Below, piece by piece: positions 1-5,904 of a stretch of DNA of 6,795 nucleotides. Source of the stretch: Pseudomonadota bacterium (lineage in GTDB: Bacteria > Pseudomonadota > Alphaproteobacteria > Rhizobiales > Hyphomicrobiaceae). Position 1 is the stretch's first letter. Each line of letters begins with the position of its first letter. A program made the position numbers and the translations under genes. The stretch is taken from the NCBI GenBank assembly GCA_023390485.1, contig JAEWCT010000174.1, forward strand, positions 1 to 6,795, read 5' to 3'. The notes below the pieces were generated by a model. It was not told the DNA's origin, ran no database searches, and worked only from the letters and a program-made list of their open reading frames with translations.

Positions 1-156
1 GGATCCTGCGACGACGGTACCCTGATCGAACACCATCAGCGCAAGATCGTCTCGGCCCCGGTAACGGACGCCAGCCGCGCACGTCGCCATCCTGACGCCC
101 GGCAAGGCCGGCAGCTCCCAAATATCGGACGGAGCGAATGGAGACCTGGTCAACAT
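1..156 (-). CDS. argJ: ArgJ-like glutamate/ornithine N-acetyltransferase, N-terminal fragment
   Basis: The frame is open from an ATG at 156-154 to the window edge (52 codons, 3' end missing). The segment LPALPGVRMATCAAGVRYRG, followed by a RDDLALMVFDQGTVVAG stretch, resembles the N-terminus of ArgJ (pattern LP.I.GVR.ATA.AGIRY.GR.DL..MVFDEGT.VAG). ArgJ proteins are cytoplasmic; they move the acetyl group of N-acetylornithine to glutamate, and some also use acetyl-CoA. They are made as a proenzyme that self-cleaves at a Thr far beyond this fragment, so catalytic residues cannot be checked. The start is 29 nt below the acyl-CoA dehydrogenase stop, on the same strand, so co-transcription is likely. 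An AGGG lies 10 nt before the ATG as a modest ribosome site. It could be housekeeping argJ or a catabolic paralogue; context slightly favours the latter. Family is fairly sure, role is not. Confidence 0.7.
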   Translation of the reverse strand, partial: MLTRSPFAPSDIWELPALPGVRMATCAAGVRYRGRDDLALMVFDQGTVVAGS

Positions 157-185
157 GAAGCGAGTACCCTGAGTTGCCGTTCCGC

Positions 186-1352
186 TTACAGTCCGTTGAA
201 CGCGAGCAAGCCACCGACATCATCGAGTTTGTCGAGCAGCGCCTTGCCGTCGAGATTCTTCAAAGTCTCGGTGGTTCCTCCGCCGAGCGTGCCGTAGCGC
301 GCTCCGCGGTAAAGGCGCGAGACGGGATACTCGTCGATGAATCCATAGCCGCCGTGAATCTGGATCGCCTCGCTCGTCACGCGCAGCGACATCTCGTTGC
401 AGGTGATCTTGGCGACGGCGGCCTCGACCGGGTGCGGAAACGGATCCGCATTGCTGCAGGCGCGATACAGGATCGAGCGCGCTGCTTCGATATCCCGATA
501 CATCTCCGCGATCTTCCATCGCATGCCTTGGAAGTCGCCGATGCGGCGGCCGAAAGCCTGGCGTTGCTTCATGTACCGGATGCTCTCCTCGAGCGCGCCC
601 TCTGCGAGCCCAAGGGAGATGGAAGGATTGAGGCATCGCTGCGTATTGAAGATCGTCAGAAGCGTTCCGAGGCCATTCTTTTCGAGCAGCAGATTCTCGA
701 GCGGCACTTCGATGTTTTCGAACTGAAGTTCGTAGAGCTTCTCGCCACCCATCGTTTGATAGCTCGAGGTCACCACCAACCCGGGGGTGTTTTTCTCGAG
801 ATAGACGCATCCGATGCCGTCCCTGCCGGAAACACCGTTTACGCGCGTGAAGACGATGAAGGCCTCGGCAACGTCGGCACGGCTGATGAGAGTCTTCGTT
901 CCTTTGACCCGGACGTGCGTCCCGTCGACGGTCGAATTGGTCTTCATGTTGGCGAGGTCCGTGCCCACGCCAGGTTCCGTCATGCAGATCGCGAGGATCG
1001 CCTCGCCGCTGACGACCTTCGGCAGAATGCGCCGCTTGATCGGCTCGGGCGCCAACTTCGCGATGATCCTGGTCTGACTGCCGACTTCGCCAAGAACGGC
1101 CATGGCTGTCACGTAGTCGACCTTCGCGATCTCCTCCAAGACCAGCGCCGTCTCCAGAATGGACATTTCGGCGCCGCCGTATTCCTCCGGGACGGCAACA
1201 CCGAGGACCCCGATCTCGGCCAGATCCCGCATGTTCTCCCACGGAAATTGACCCGTCATGTATTTTATGGCGCGCTCCCGGAACTTGGTCTGCGCGAGCC
1301 GACGCACCGTGTTCTGGATGTCACGTTGTTGATCGCTCAGCTTGAATTCCAT
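186..1352 (-). CDS. acyl-CoA dehydrogenase family protein lacking the usual catalytic Glu
   Basis: This 388-residue protein has the normal length and layout of an FAD-dependent acyl-CoA dehydrogenase: helical N-terminal domain (about 1-120), beta domain opening with the flavin motif MTEPGVGTD (124-132), and helical C-terminal domain with KQRQAFGRRIGDFQ (262-275), HGGYGF (333-338) and YPVSRLYRGAR (342-352). Known members oxidise acyl-CoA to 2-enoyl-CoA and pass electrons to ETF. Two oddities stand out: the MCAD Glu376 position is Gly358 (in GGGTTE), and the alternative LCAD/IVD glutamate is Gln238 (in NTQR). The usual flavin-side WITN is replaced by LISR. The ATG at 1352 is preferred because MEFKLSDQQ matches family N-termini and GGAG lies 9 nt upstream; the open frame up to 1568 overlaps the upstream gene. 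It starts 23 nt after the ligase alpha subunit, so its substrate is probably the CoA ester made by that ligase (inference). Confidence 0.9.
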   Translation of the reverse strand: MEFKLSDQQRDIQNTVRRLAQTKFRERAIKYMTGQFPWENMRDLAEIGVLGVAVPEEYGGAEMSILETALVLEEIAKVDYVTAMAVLGEVGSQTRIIAKLAPEPIKRRILPKVVSGEAILAICMTEPGVGTDLANMKTNSTVDGTHVRVKGTKTLISRADVAEAFIVFTRVNGVSGRDGIGCVYLEKNTPGLVVTSSYQTMGGEKLYELQFENIEVPLENLLLEKNGLGTLLTIFNTQRCLNPSISLGLAEGALEESIRYMKQRQAFGRRIGDFQGMRWKIAEMYRDIEAARSILYRACSNADPFPHPVEAAVAKITCNEMSLRVTSEAIQIHGGYGFIDEYPVSRLYRGARYGTLGGGTTETLKNLDGKALLDKLDDVGGLLAFNGL

Positions 1353-1375
1353 CGACGTGTACTCCGAACTTCCTC

Positions 1376-2275
1376 TTAGACTTTTCCGGCCATCCGCCGG
1401 ACTACCGCGGACGTCAACGCGTCCAGCGAATCGAAGACTTCGACGCCGACGTCGCGCAAGCGGCGTGACTTCGTATCGAAGGTCCCTGAATTGCCATGGA
1501 CCAACGCGCCCGCATGCCCCATCGTCTTTCCCTGCGGTGCGCGCGAGCCTGCGATCACGGCGAAACAAGGCTTGTCGAAGCCTTCGGACTTGAGCCGATC
1601 CGCGAGTTCTTCCTCTTCCGATCCGCCGATCTCACCGATGACGACGAGAGCTTTGGTTCGTTCGTCGTTCTTGAAGAAGGGCACCAAGTCGGCGAACCTC
1701 GTCCCCTTTACGGACTCGCCTCCCACGCCTACCCATCTGCTTTGGCCGAACCCACGCGCCTTGAGGCGATAGCAGACCTCGTATGAGAGCGTCCCGCTCT
1801 TCGCCATCACGCCCATCGGACCCGGCTCCAGGCAAACATCGGGCAAGAAGCCGATCTTGAACTCCCCCGGTACTGCCAATCCCGGTGTCGACGGACCGAT
1901 CCACGCCAAGCCACGGCTTCGGGCGTATTCGAACGCCTTACAGGCATCATGAACAGGCATGCCCTCCGCGACGGTGATGACCACGTTCAAGCCCGCGTCC
2001 CCGGCTTCCCGAACGGCATCGAGCGTATTGATCGGCGGCACGAAGGCTATCGAAGCCGTCGCTCCGGTCTTCTCGACCGCGTCCCTGCAACTGGCGAAGA
2101 CCGGAATCCCGTCGACGGAACCCGTTTCTGCTCGCGGGCTGGTGCCGCCGACGACGTTCGTGCCGTAAGCTCGCATCAAAGCGGCGTGGCGCCGTCCGGT
2201 TCGTCCGGTGATCCCTTGAACGATTACCTTCGGGCTTCCCGCCAGGAGCCGCTCGAGCTCTTGTGTCGATGTCAT
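1376..2275 (-). CDS. sucD: succinyl-CoA synthetase-like acyl-CoA ligase, alpha subunit
   Basis: This 299-residue protein aligns along its whole length with SucD (about 290). It has the CoA-binding Rossmann motif GITGRTGRRH (21-30), VVGGTSP (41-47), GPSTPG (127-132, where SucD usually has GPNCPG), KSGTLSYE (159-166), GEIGG (214-218) and MGHAGA (252-257), whose His254 is the phosphorylated catalytic histidine in the family. Together with the beta subunit it should form a carboxylate-CoA ligase (acid + CoA + NTP to acyl-CoA + NDP + phosphate). The ATG is 1 nt beyond the beta-subunit stop, a spacing typical of translational coupling and equimolar subunits. The site among dehydrogenase genes, not TCA-cycle genes such as sucAB or mdh, suggests a pathway-specific ligase. 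Family certain; substrate unknown (malate, as in MtkAB, or another di-acid are alternatives). Confidence 0.9.
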   Translation of the reverse strand: MTSTQELERLLAGSPKVIVQGITGRTGRRHAALMRAYGTNVVGGTSPRAETGSVDGIPVFASCRDAVEKTGATASIAFVPPINTLDAVREAGDAGLNVVITVAEGMPVHDACKAFEYARSRGLAWIGPSTPGLAVPGEFKIGFLPDVCLEPGPMGVMAKSGTLSYEVCYRLKARGFGQSRWVGVGGESVKGTRFADLVPFFKNDERTKALVVIGEIGGSEEEELADRLKSEGFDKPCFAVIAGSRAPQGKTMGHAGALVHGNSGTFDTKSRRLRDVGVEVFDSLDALTSAVVRRMAGKV

Positions 2276-2276
2276 G

Positions 2277-3404
2277 TTAGGCCGCCAATGCCGTAATGGC
2301 CTCGTCGAGATCTTCGACGATGGTCACTTTGAGTTTCGAGGCTTGAAAGAGATCGACCGCATCCTGCCGATTGAGGCCCACGAGCCTGACGACGATATCC
2401 ATCCGATCCAAGGATACGATCTCGGCTGCTTCCAGAAAGCGTATCGCGAAGTTTCGCAGGTCGGTGATGCCGGCGAACACGTTTATGAGCAGTCGCTTGA
2501 CGTCTACGCCGCTCTTGATCATGCGCAGCGCCGTCACCAGACGCGCCGGGTCACCATGGATCTGACCTGTTCTGATGTCGCAGAAGTTGAAGAGACGGAC
2601 GTTCTTGGCCGAGAGCTCGTCGAGCAGCATCATCGTGAGACCGGCGCCGGTCGTAAGGAGCCCGACCTCGCCCTCCGGGTCGAGCACGAGAAGGTCGAAA
2701 CCCTCGGTGAGCTTGAAGCGAGTGTCCGGGTATCGGTCCCCCTCGCGCGAAACCAGATCCGTGAGGACGTCGTTTCTGGCCGCCGCCGCATCATCCAGAA
2801 TCAGCTTGCAATCGCCCGCGATCCATCTGCCGTCTTGAAGCATGAAGAGAGGATTGATCTCGACCAACGTCGCTTCCGCCGCGTAGAATGCCCGCCCGAG
2901 CTTCGTGACGGCATCTTGAATGATCTCGGCATCACGGATGCCCGACGCCAGTTCCCGAGCACCCCGGGCTAACTCATCGGGCGTGCATCCCACGAGAACC
3001 GATCGGACCGAGCCGGACGGGGCCTCCTCGACATCGATTCCGCCCTGTTCGCAATAGATGAGACGGAGCTGACCACGTCCGGGATCCACCATGATGCTCA
3101 GGTAGCGCTCGGCAACGAACTTGACTGCGGATTCGACGCGCACCCACTCGGTCGGATGCCCTGCGATGCTTATGTCGGCGATCTTGCGTACGGCATCGGC
3201 AACTTCGCTCAAGGTTTCGCAGCGAACGATGCCGCCGGCCTTGCCGCGTTTTCCCGACGCGACCTGTGCTTTGACGACCCACGGACCTTCCGGAAGCGAG
3301 GAGATGCACAGATTTGCGCCCGCTCTCACGAGGACGCCCGCCGGTACGGGGACGTCGCCAAGTCGCGATACGATCTCTTTCGCATCATGCTCGGTCACAA
3401 GCAT
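2277..3404 (-). CDS. sucC: succinyl-CoA synthetase-like acyl-CoA ligase, beta subunit (diverged)
   Basis: At 375 residues this is slightly shorter than SucC (about 388). The N-terminal ATP-grasp domain shows PWVVKAQV (41-48), GKRGKAGG (51-58), VEINPL (181-186) and the probable metal-ligand region GDCK (197-200). The C-terminal flavodoxin-like domain has TGAGL (252-256) and NVFAGI (308-313; SucC has NIFGGI). The SucC loop DVGGGA is replaced by DIRTGQIHGD (276-285), and an aromatic/Cys-rich LFNFC precedes it, so this is not an ordinary TCA-cycle SucC. The ATG at 3404 is well supported by GGGAGG with 5 nt spacing. The gene follows the aldehyde dehydrogenase after 54 nt and precedes the alpha subunit by 1 nt. 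It supplies nucleotide binding and the contact with the phosphohistidine of the alpha subunit. The altered loop is near the alpha/beta contact in SucC (from memory) and may mark different substrate use. Confidence 0.88.
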   Translation of the reverse strand: MLVTEHDAKEIVSRLGDVPVPAGVLVRAGANLCISSLPEGPWVVKAQVASGKRGKAGGIVRCETLSEVADAVRKIADISIAGHPTEWVRVESAVKFVAERYLSIMVDPGRGQLRLIYCEQGGIDVEEAPSGSVRSVLVGCTPDELARGARELASGIRDAEIIQDAVTKLGRAFYAAEATLVEINPLFMLQDGRWIAGDCKLILDDAAAARNDVLTDLVSREGDRYPDTRFKLTEGFDLLVLDPEGEVGLLTTGAGLTMMLLDELSAKNVRLFNFCDIRTGQIHGDPARLVTALRMIKSGVDVKRLLINVFAGITDLRNFAIRFLEAAEIVSLDRMDIVVRLVGLNRQDAVDLFQASKLKVTIVEDLDEAITALAA

Positions 3405-3409
3405 CGAAG

Positions 3410-3415
3410 CCTCCC
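3410..3415 (-). promoter_or_regulatory. strong ribosome binding site of the ligase beta subunit
   Basis: Minus-strand GGGAGG lies 5 nt before the ATG at 3404-3402. It fixes the start of the beta-subunit gene and is one of the best Shine-Dalgarno matches in the window, suggesting strong independent initiation after the 54-nt gap. Confidence 0.8.
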
Positions 3416-3458
3416 GACTCTTCCGACGATTTCGTCACGTGCTCGGCCCATCGCGCGG

Positions 3459-4898
3459 TCAGTACGGCTGCACGTAGCAGGACTTCAGATTCGTGAAGAA
3501 GTCCCTGGCATATTGCCCCTGCTCTTTTCCGCCGTAACCGGACGCCTTCAACCCTCCGAAGGAGACATGGAAGTCTCCGCCCGACGTCGGAAGATTAACC
3601 GTCACGACACCAGCTTGGGCGTTGCGCTTGAAGTGCGCAGCCCGACGCAGCGAATTGGTGCAGATTCCGGCCGAAAGGCCGTACTCGGTGTCGTTCGCGA
3701 GACTGAGAGCCTCGTCATAGCCGCCGACGCGGACAACCGAAGCCACGGGACCGAATATCTCTTCGCGGTTGATACGCATCGTCGGCTTGGTACCGACGAA
3801 AAGCGTCGGTGACAGGTAGTACCCATCGAACGGGACATCGGCCATGGCACCTCCGACGGCAACCTCGGCTCCCTCTTTCCTTCCGATGTCGATGTACTGA
3901 AGATCCTTCTCGAGCTGCGCCTTGTTCGCGACGGGACCGATTTGCGAACCCTGCTCCAACGCGTGCCCGACCTTCGTCTTCTTGAGACGGGCGACGAGCG
4001 CTTCGACGAAAGCGTCGTGAATGCCATCCTCGACGATGAAGCGACTTGAAGACGTGCACTTCTGCCCCGTGCCGAAGTACAGACCGGCCATCGCGCAGTC
4101 GACGGCAGTGGAGACGTCCGCGTCGTTCAGAACGACCATCGGGTTTTTGCCGCCCATCTCCAGTTGGACCTTCGCAAAGCGACCGGCGACACGGCCCGCG
4201 ATCAGGCGACCCGTCGCAGTCGACCCCGTGAAGGACACCGCCTGCACGCCCGGATGATCGGCGATCGCCTGTCCGACGGTAGCACCGGCACCCAGCACGA
4301 GATTGAAGACTCCGGGGGGCAGACCGGCTTCCTGAAGCACCCGCGCCAACCACACAGCGGACCAGGGCGTCTCCTCCGACGCCTTCATCACGACTGTGTT
4401 GCCGAAGGCCAATGCGGGCGCGATCTTCCAGGATGGGATCGCGAACGGAAAATTCCACGGGCATATCAAGCCGACGACTCCGACCGGCTCGCGGACGATT
4501 TCGGCCTCGGCATTCTTCTTCATCGAAGCGACCGTGTCGCCGACGATCCGAACGGCTTCGGCAGCAAAGTATCCGAACAGCCGCGATGCCCGATCAGCCT
4601 CCGCGAGTCCTTCAGAAAGCACCTTACCCTCTTCCGAAGAAATTGACCGCGCAATATCCGTGCGATGCTTGGCTATGAGCGCCGAGACTTTGGCCAGGAC
4701 ATCGTGACGCTCGAGAATATTCGTCGCCGCCCAGCTCGCCCTTGCCTGCTGTGCCGCAGTCACCGCGTCGTCGACATCGCCGGATCCGAGCGCGTAGGCA
4801 ACTCCGACGGGAGTACTGAGATCCGAAGGATTGATATTAGGCATCTCGGCCCCGCCACCAACCCATTGGCCGGCGATGAAACTTCTGAATTCCCGCAT
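3459..4898 (-). CDS. NAD(P)-dependent aldehyde dehydrogenase, 2-oxoglutarate-semialdehyde type
   Basis: With the start at 4898 the protein has 479 residues, the usual length of a soluble aldehyde dehydrogenase. It carries CPWNFPF with Asn149, the cofactor Lys172 in MKAS, FTGSTATG (223-230), the general base Glu247 in LEMGG, the nucleophile Cys281 in FGTGQKC, and EEIFGP (379-384). All residues for aldehyde to acid oxidation are present. The C-terminal FGGLKASGYGGKEQGQYARD resembles the 2-oxoglutarate-semialdehyde (2,5-dioxopentanoate) dehydrogenase/YcbD branch more than betaine or succinate-semialdehyde enzymes; this subfamily call is from memory and is moderate. The ATG at 4898 is preferred over the in-frame ATG at 4916 because GGAG precedes it by 8 nt, whereas 4916 has no ribosome site and sits close to the operator. 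It is the first enzyme gene below the regulators and probably heads the operon. Confidence 0.9.
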   Translation of the reverse strand: MREFRSFIAGQWVGGGAEMPNINPSDLSTPVGVAYALGSGDVDDAVTAAQQARASWAATNILERHDVLAKVSALIAKHRTDIARSISSEEGKVLSEGLAEADRASRLFGYFAAEAVRIVGDTVASMKKNAEAEIVREPVGVVGLICPWNFPFAIPSWKIAPALAFGNTVVMKASEETPWSAVWLARVLQEAGLPPGVFNLVLGAGATVGQAIADHPGVQAVSFTGSTATGRLIAGRVAGRFAKVQLEMGGKNPMVVLNDADVSTAVDCAMAGLYFGTGQKCTSSSRFIVEDGIHDAFVEALVARLKKTKVGHALEQGSQIGPVANKAQLEKDLQYIDIGRKEGAEVAVGGAMADVPFDGYYLSPTLFVGTKPTMRINREEIFGPVASVVRVGGYDEALSLANDTEYGLSAGICTNSLRRAAHFKRNAQAGVVTVNLPTSGGDFHVSFGGLKASGYGGKEQGQYARDFFTNLKSCYVQPY

Positions 4899-4906
4899 AT
4901 CAGCCA

Positions 4907-4910
4907 CTCC
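4907..4910 (-). promoter_or_regulatory. ribosome binding site deciding the aldehyde dehydrogenase start
   Basis: Minus-strand GGAG is 8 nt before the ATG at 4898-4896. The in-frame ATG at 4916-4914 has only pyrimidine-rich GGTTTCGT before it, so translation most likely begins at 4898 and the protein begins MREFRSF. Confidence 0.65.
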
Positions 4911-4924
4911 GAGCATACGAAACC

Positions 4925-4953
4925 TATTTGGTATACAAATCAGTTCTTGTCAA
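4925..4953 (-). promoter_or_regulatory. candidate promoter of the catabolic operon
   Basis: A perfect -35 hexamer TTGACA lies at 4953-4948 on the minus strand. At 16-17 nt spacing the -10 would be CCAAAT or CAAATA, a poor match, and it falls inside the operator-like palindrome at 4926-4940. A start near 4918 would leave a leader of about 20 nt containing the GGAG ribosome site. A regulator bound there would block polymerase, so repression is the simplest reading (inference). The weak -10 keeps confidence moderate. Confidence 0.5.
4926..4940. promoter_or_regulatory. operator-like palindrome A, proximal site before the aldehyde dehydrogenase
   Basis: The plus strand reads ATTTGGTATACAAAT, one base short of the perfect 16-bp palindrome ATTTGGTATACCAAAT. 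A nearly identical 15-mer recurs at 5816-5830 with one substitution, both preceded by CT. AT-rich palindromes in GC-rich DNA beside FCD-type GntR genes are typical operators for that family. It lies 27 nt before the chosen start codon and overlaps the candidate -10. Confidence 0.7.
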
Positions 4954-4998
4954 TCGAGTTTCTCGCGATTTCTGGCGCCAACTATGCACTACTTCGCA

Positions 4999-5014
4999 GT
5001 TTGGGATACCAAAT
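4999..5014. promoter_or_regulatory. operator-like palindrome B, distal site at the end of gntR1
   Basis: The plus strand reads GTTTGGGATACCAAAT, matching 14 of 16 positions of the palindrome ATTTGGTATACCAAAT. Its core centre is 73 bp from that of site A, about seven helical turns. The last base of the gntR1 stop codon is its final position, so it begins exactly where coding ends. Confidence 0.62.
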
Positions 5015-5742
5015 TATCCGCGCAACGTTTTTGTCGGGCGCACGGTTCCGGCGCTTTTCGGTCGCTTGTTCCGGAAAGCCGCATCTACCGACCACGTTTC
5101 CGCGCTGATGATGTGCTCTCGCATCAATTCTCCGGCGCGCGACGATTGCCCCTGTTCGATCGCAAGCAATATCCGATGATGCTCGGCCTGCCCCTGGCGG
5201 ACATGCTCCAGGAACGCATCGTTGAACTGATAGGCGCCGACGAATCCCCGGTGAACCAGCGGAATCCTCTGCGTCAGCTCGATCATCCGACGCAGGAGGT
5301 CGTTGCCGCACTCGGCCGCGAGACGCGCATGAAACAGATCGTTCACATGCATCCAGCCTCGTATGTCCTGTCGCCGGGCTTCGGTCACGGTGAGAAGCTT
5401 GTCGCCCCCCTCGATAATCGCTCTCAATCCGTCGCGCGCTTCGTCGGAGATGCCGTTTTCGGCAAGAGCGCGGCACGCTTGAGCCTCGAGTGTCGCTCGC
5501 ACGGCGTACGCGTCCGCAACCTCGTTCAACGTAAATCTACGAACTTTGTACCCGCGCCACGGGCCCGGCACGAGCAGCCCTTCATTGGCAAGCTCCGCCA
5601 ACGCCGACCGGACGGGCGTTCGCGACATCCCCAGCAACCGCGCGACATGCGCCTCCTGCAAATGGGTATCAGGCTCGATTTCACCCCTTAGGAGAAGACT
5701 TCGGAGCTTCTCTGCTGCAGCGGTCGTGAGAGATTGGGCCAC
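5014..5742 (-). CDS. GntR-family regulator, FCD (FadR) subfamily, copy 1
   Basis: This 242-residue cytoplasmic DNA-binding protein has a winged helix-turn-helix (about 6-70; LLGMSRTPVRSAL is the recognition region) and an all-helical FCD ligand domain (about 80-210). The FCD metal/ligand site is visible: N134/D135 and His138 in NDLFH, His188 in EHHR and His210 in MREHI, with the 22-residue spacing usual for the last two. FCD regulators bind small carboxylates and change operator affinity. I chose a GTG start at 5742-5740 because it aligns residue for residue with the ATG of copy 2; a TTG at 5859 would also open this frame but would put the promoter and operator inside coding DNA. The ribosome site is weak (AGAGA about 12 nt upstream). 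By hand count it is about 76% identical to copy 2 over the first 211 residues, then the tails differ. Likely controls the downstream operon and itself. Confidence 0.88.
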   Translation of the reverse strand: MAQSLTTAAAEKLRSLLLRGEIEPDTHLQEAHVARLLGMSRTPVRSALAELANEGLLVPGPWRGYKVRRFTLNEVADAYAVRATLEAQACRALAENGISDEARDGLRAIIEGGDKLLTVTEARRQDIRGWMHVNDLFHARLAAECGNDLLRRMIELTQRIPLVHRGFVGAYQFNDAFLEHVRQGQAEHHRILLAIEQGQSSRAGELMREHIISAETWSVDAAFRNKRPKSAGTVRPTKTLRG

Positions 5743-5762
5743 GTGACCAGAAAATCTCTTTG

Positions 5763-5793
5763 CCCTGCAAGCAGGGGGGACGGCACCGGCCCC
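5763..5793 (-). other. GC-rich hairpin-forming leader of gntR1
   Basis: Between the candidate promoter and the GTG start, 5763-5776 is the inverted repeat CCCTGCAAGCAGGG (5-bp stem, 4-nt loop), and GGGG at 5776-5779 can pair with CCCC at 5790-5793. The two pairings share base 5776 and abut, so they may compete. Combined with the weak ribosome site this could limit translation of gntR1. There is no following U-run, so it is not a normal terminator. Structure is seen; function is guessed. Confidence 0.35.
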
Positions 5794-5814
5794 TTCGAGC
5801 ACAGCGAATTTATC

Positions 5815-5844
5815 TATTTGGTATACGAATTCGAGGCGAGTCAA
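5815..5844 (-). promoter_or_regulatory. candidate promoter of gntR1
   Basis: TTGACT at 5844-5839 on the minus strand is the counterpart of the TTGACA before the aldehyde dehydrogenase. It is followed, one base further away than in that copy, by GTATACCAAATAG. As there, the -10 (CCAAAT at 17 nt) is poor and lies within the palindrome. Transcription would leave a leader of about 65 nt before the GTG. Confidence 0.45.
5816..5830. promoter_or_regulatory. operator-like palindrome C, proximal site before gntR1
   Basis: The plus strand reads ATTTGGTATACGAAT, differing from site A by one base, and shares the preceding CT. The GTATAC core occurs, as far as I can find, only here and at site A in the window. 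Its position relative to the TTGAC box equals that of site A within 1 nt. Confidence 0.7.
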
Positions 5845-5889
5845 CAATAAACTGGACAAAGCGCCGCGCCAACATACATCTCTGATCGA

Positions 5890-5904
5890 CTTTAGGATAC
5901 AAAT
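5890..5904. promoter_or_regulatory. operator-like palindrome D, distal site overlapping the gntR2 stop
   Basis: The plus strand reads CTTTAGGATACAAAT, 12 of 15 matches to site A. Its core centre is 74 bp from that of site C. It overlaps the TAA of gntR2 and the codons for its last residues (FVS), so here operator and coding sequence share bases. It is the weakest of the four sites on its own; spacing and position support it. Confidence 0.5.

Larger units (their letters stand above)
4903..5742 (-). repeat. tandem duplication, unit 1 (gntR1 plus operon control region)
   Basis: This segment and 5789-6635 are diverged copies of one unit: a gntR gene followed by a promoter/operator region. Offsets between matching landmarks are nearly constant: core of the near-start operator 890, TTGAC box 891, TTGGCGC 891, distal operator 891, gntR start codons 893. 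Similarity runs past the promoter to GTATGCTCGGAGTGGC here, against CTGTGCTCGAAGGGGC in unit 2. Ends are approximate. Confidence 0.75.

Noticed and set aside
1..6. BamHI site GGATCC at the very start, suggesting a cloned fragment end
   Set aside because: GGATCC also occurs at 442, 3082 and near 4781, so an edge occurrence is weak evidence and says nothing about biology.
157..185. Terminator between the acyl-CoA dehydrogenase and argJ-like genes
   Set aside because: The 29-nt gap shows no stem-loop with a U-run; read-through is more likely.
174..1379. Long plus-strand open frame (401 codons) opposite the acyl-CoA dehydrogenase gene
   Set aside because: It is antisense to a clear family member, shows no recognisable motif, and long antisense frames are common in GC-rich DNA.
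1353..1568. N-terminal extension of the acyl-CoA dehydrogenase frame
   Set aside because: It overlaps the ligase alpha-subunit gene, is Arg-rich and unlike the family; MEFKLSDQQ at 1352 is the normal N-terminus.
4899..4916. Upstream in-frame ATG of the aldehyde dehydrogenase at 4916
   Set aside because: It has no ribosome site, while the ATG at 4898 has GGAG at 8 nt and gives a usual N-terminus.
4955..4981. Sigma-54 type promoter at the TTGGCGC element
   Set aside because: The GG-to-GC spacing is 11 instead of 10 in one copy and no GC partner is present in the other.
4831..5691. Plus-strand open frame (286 codons) across the operon promoter and antisense to gntR1
   Set aside because: It has no family resemblance and runs through operators A and B; it is a shadow of gntR1 codon use.
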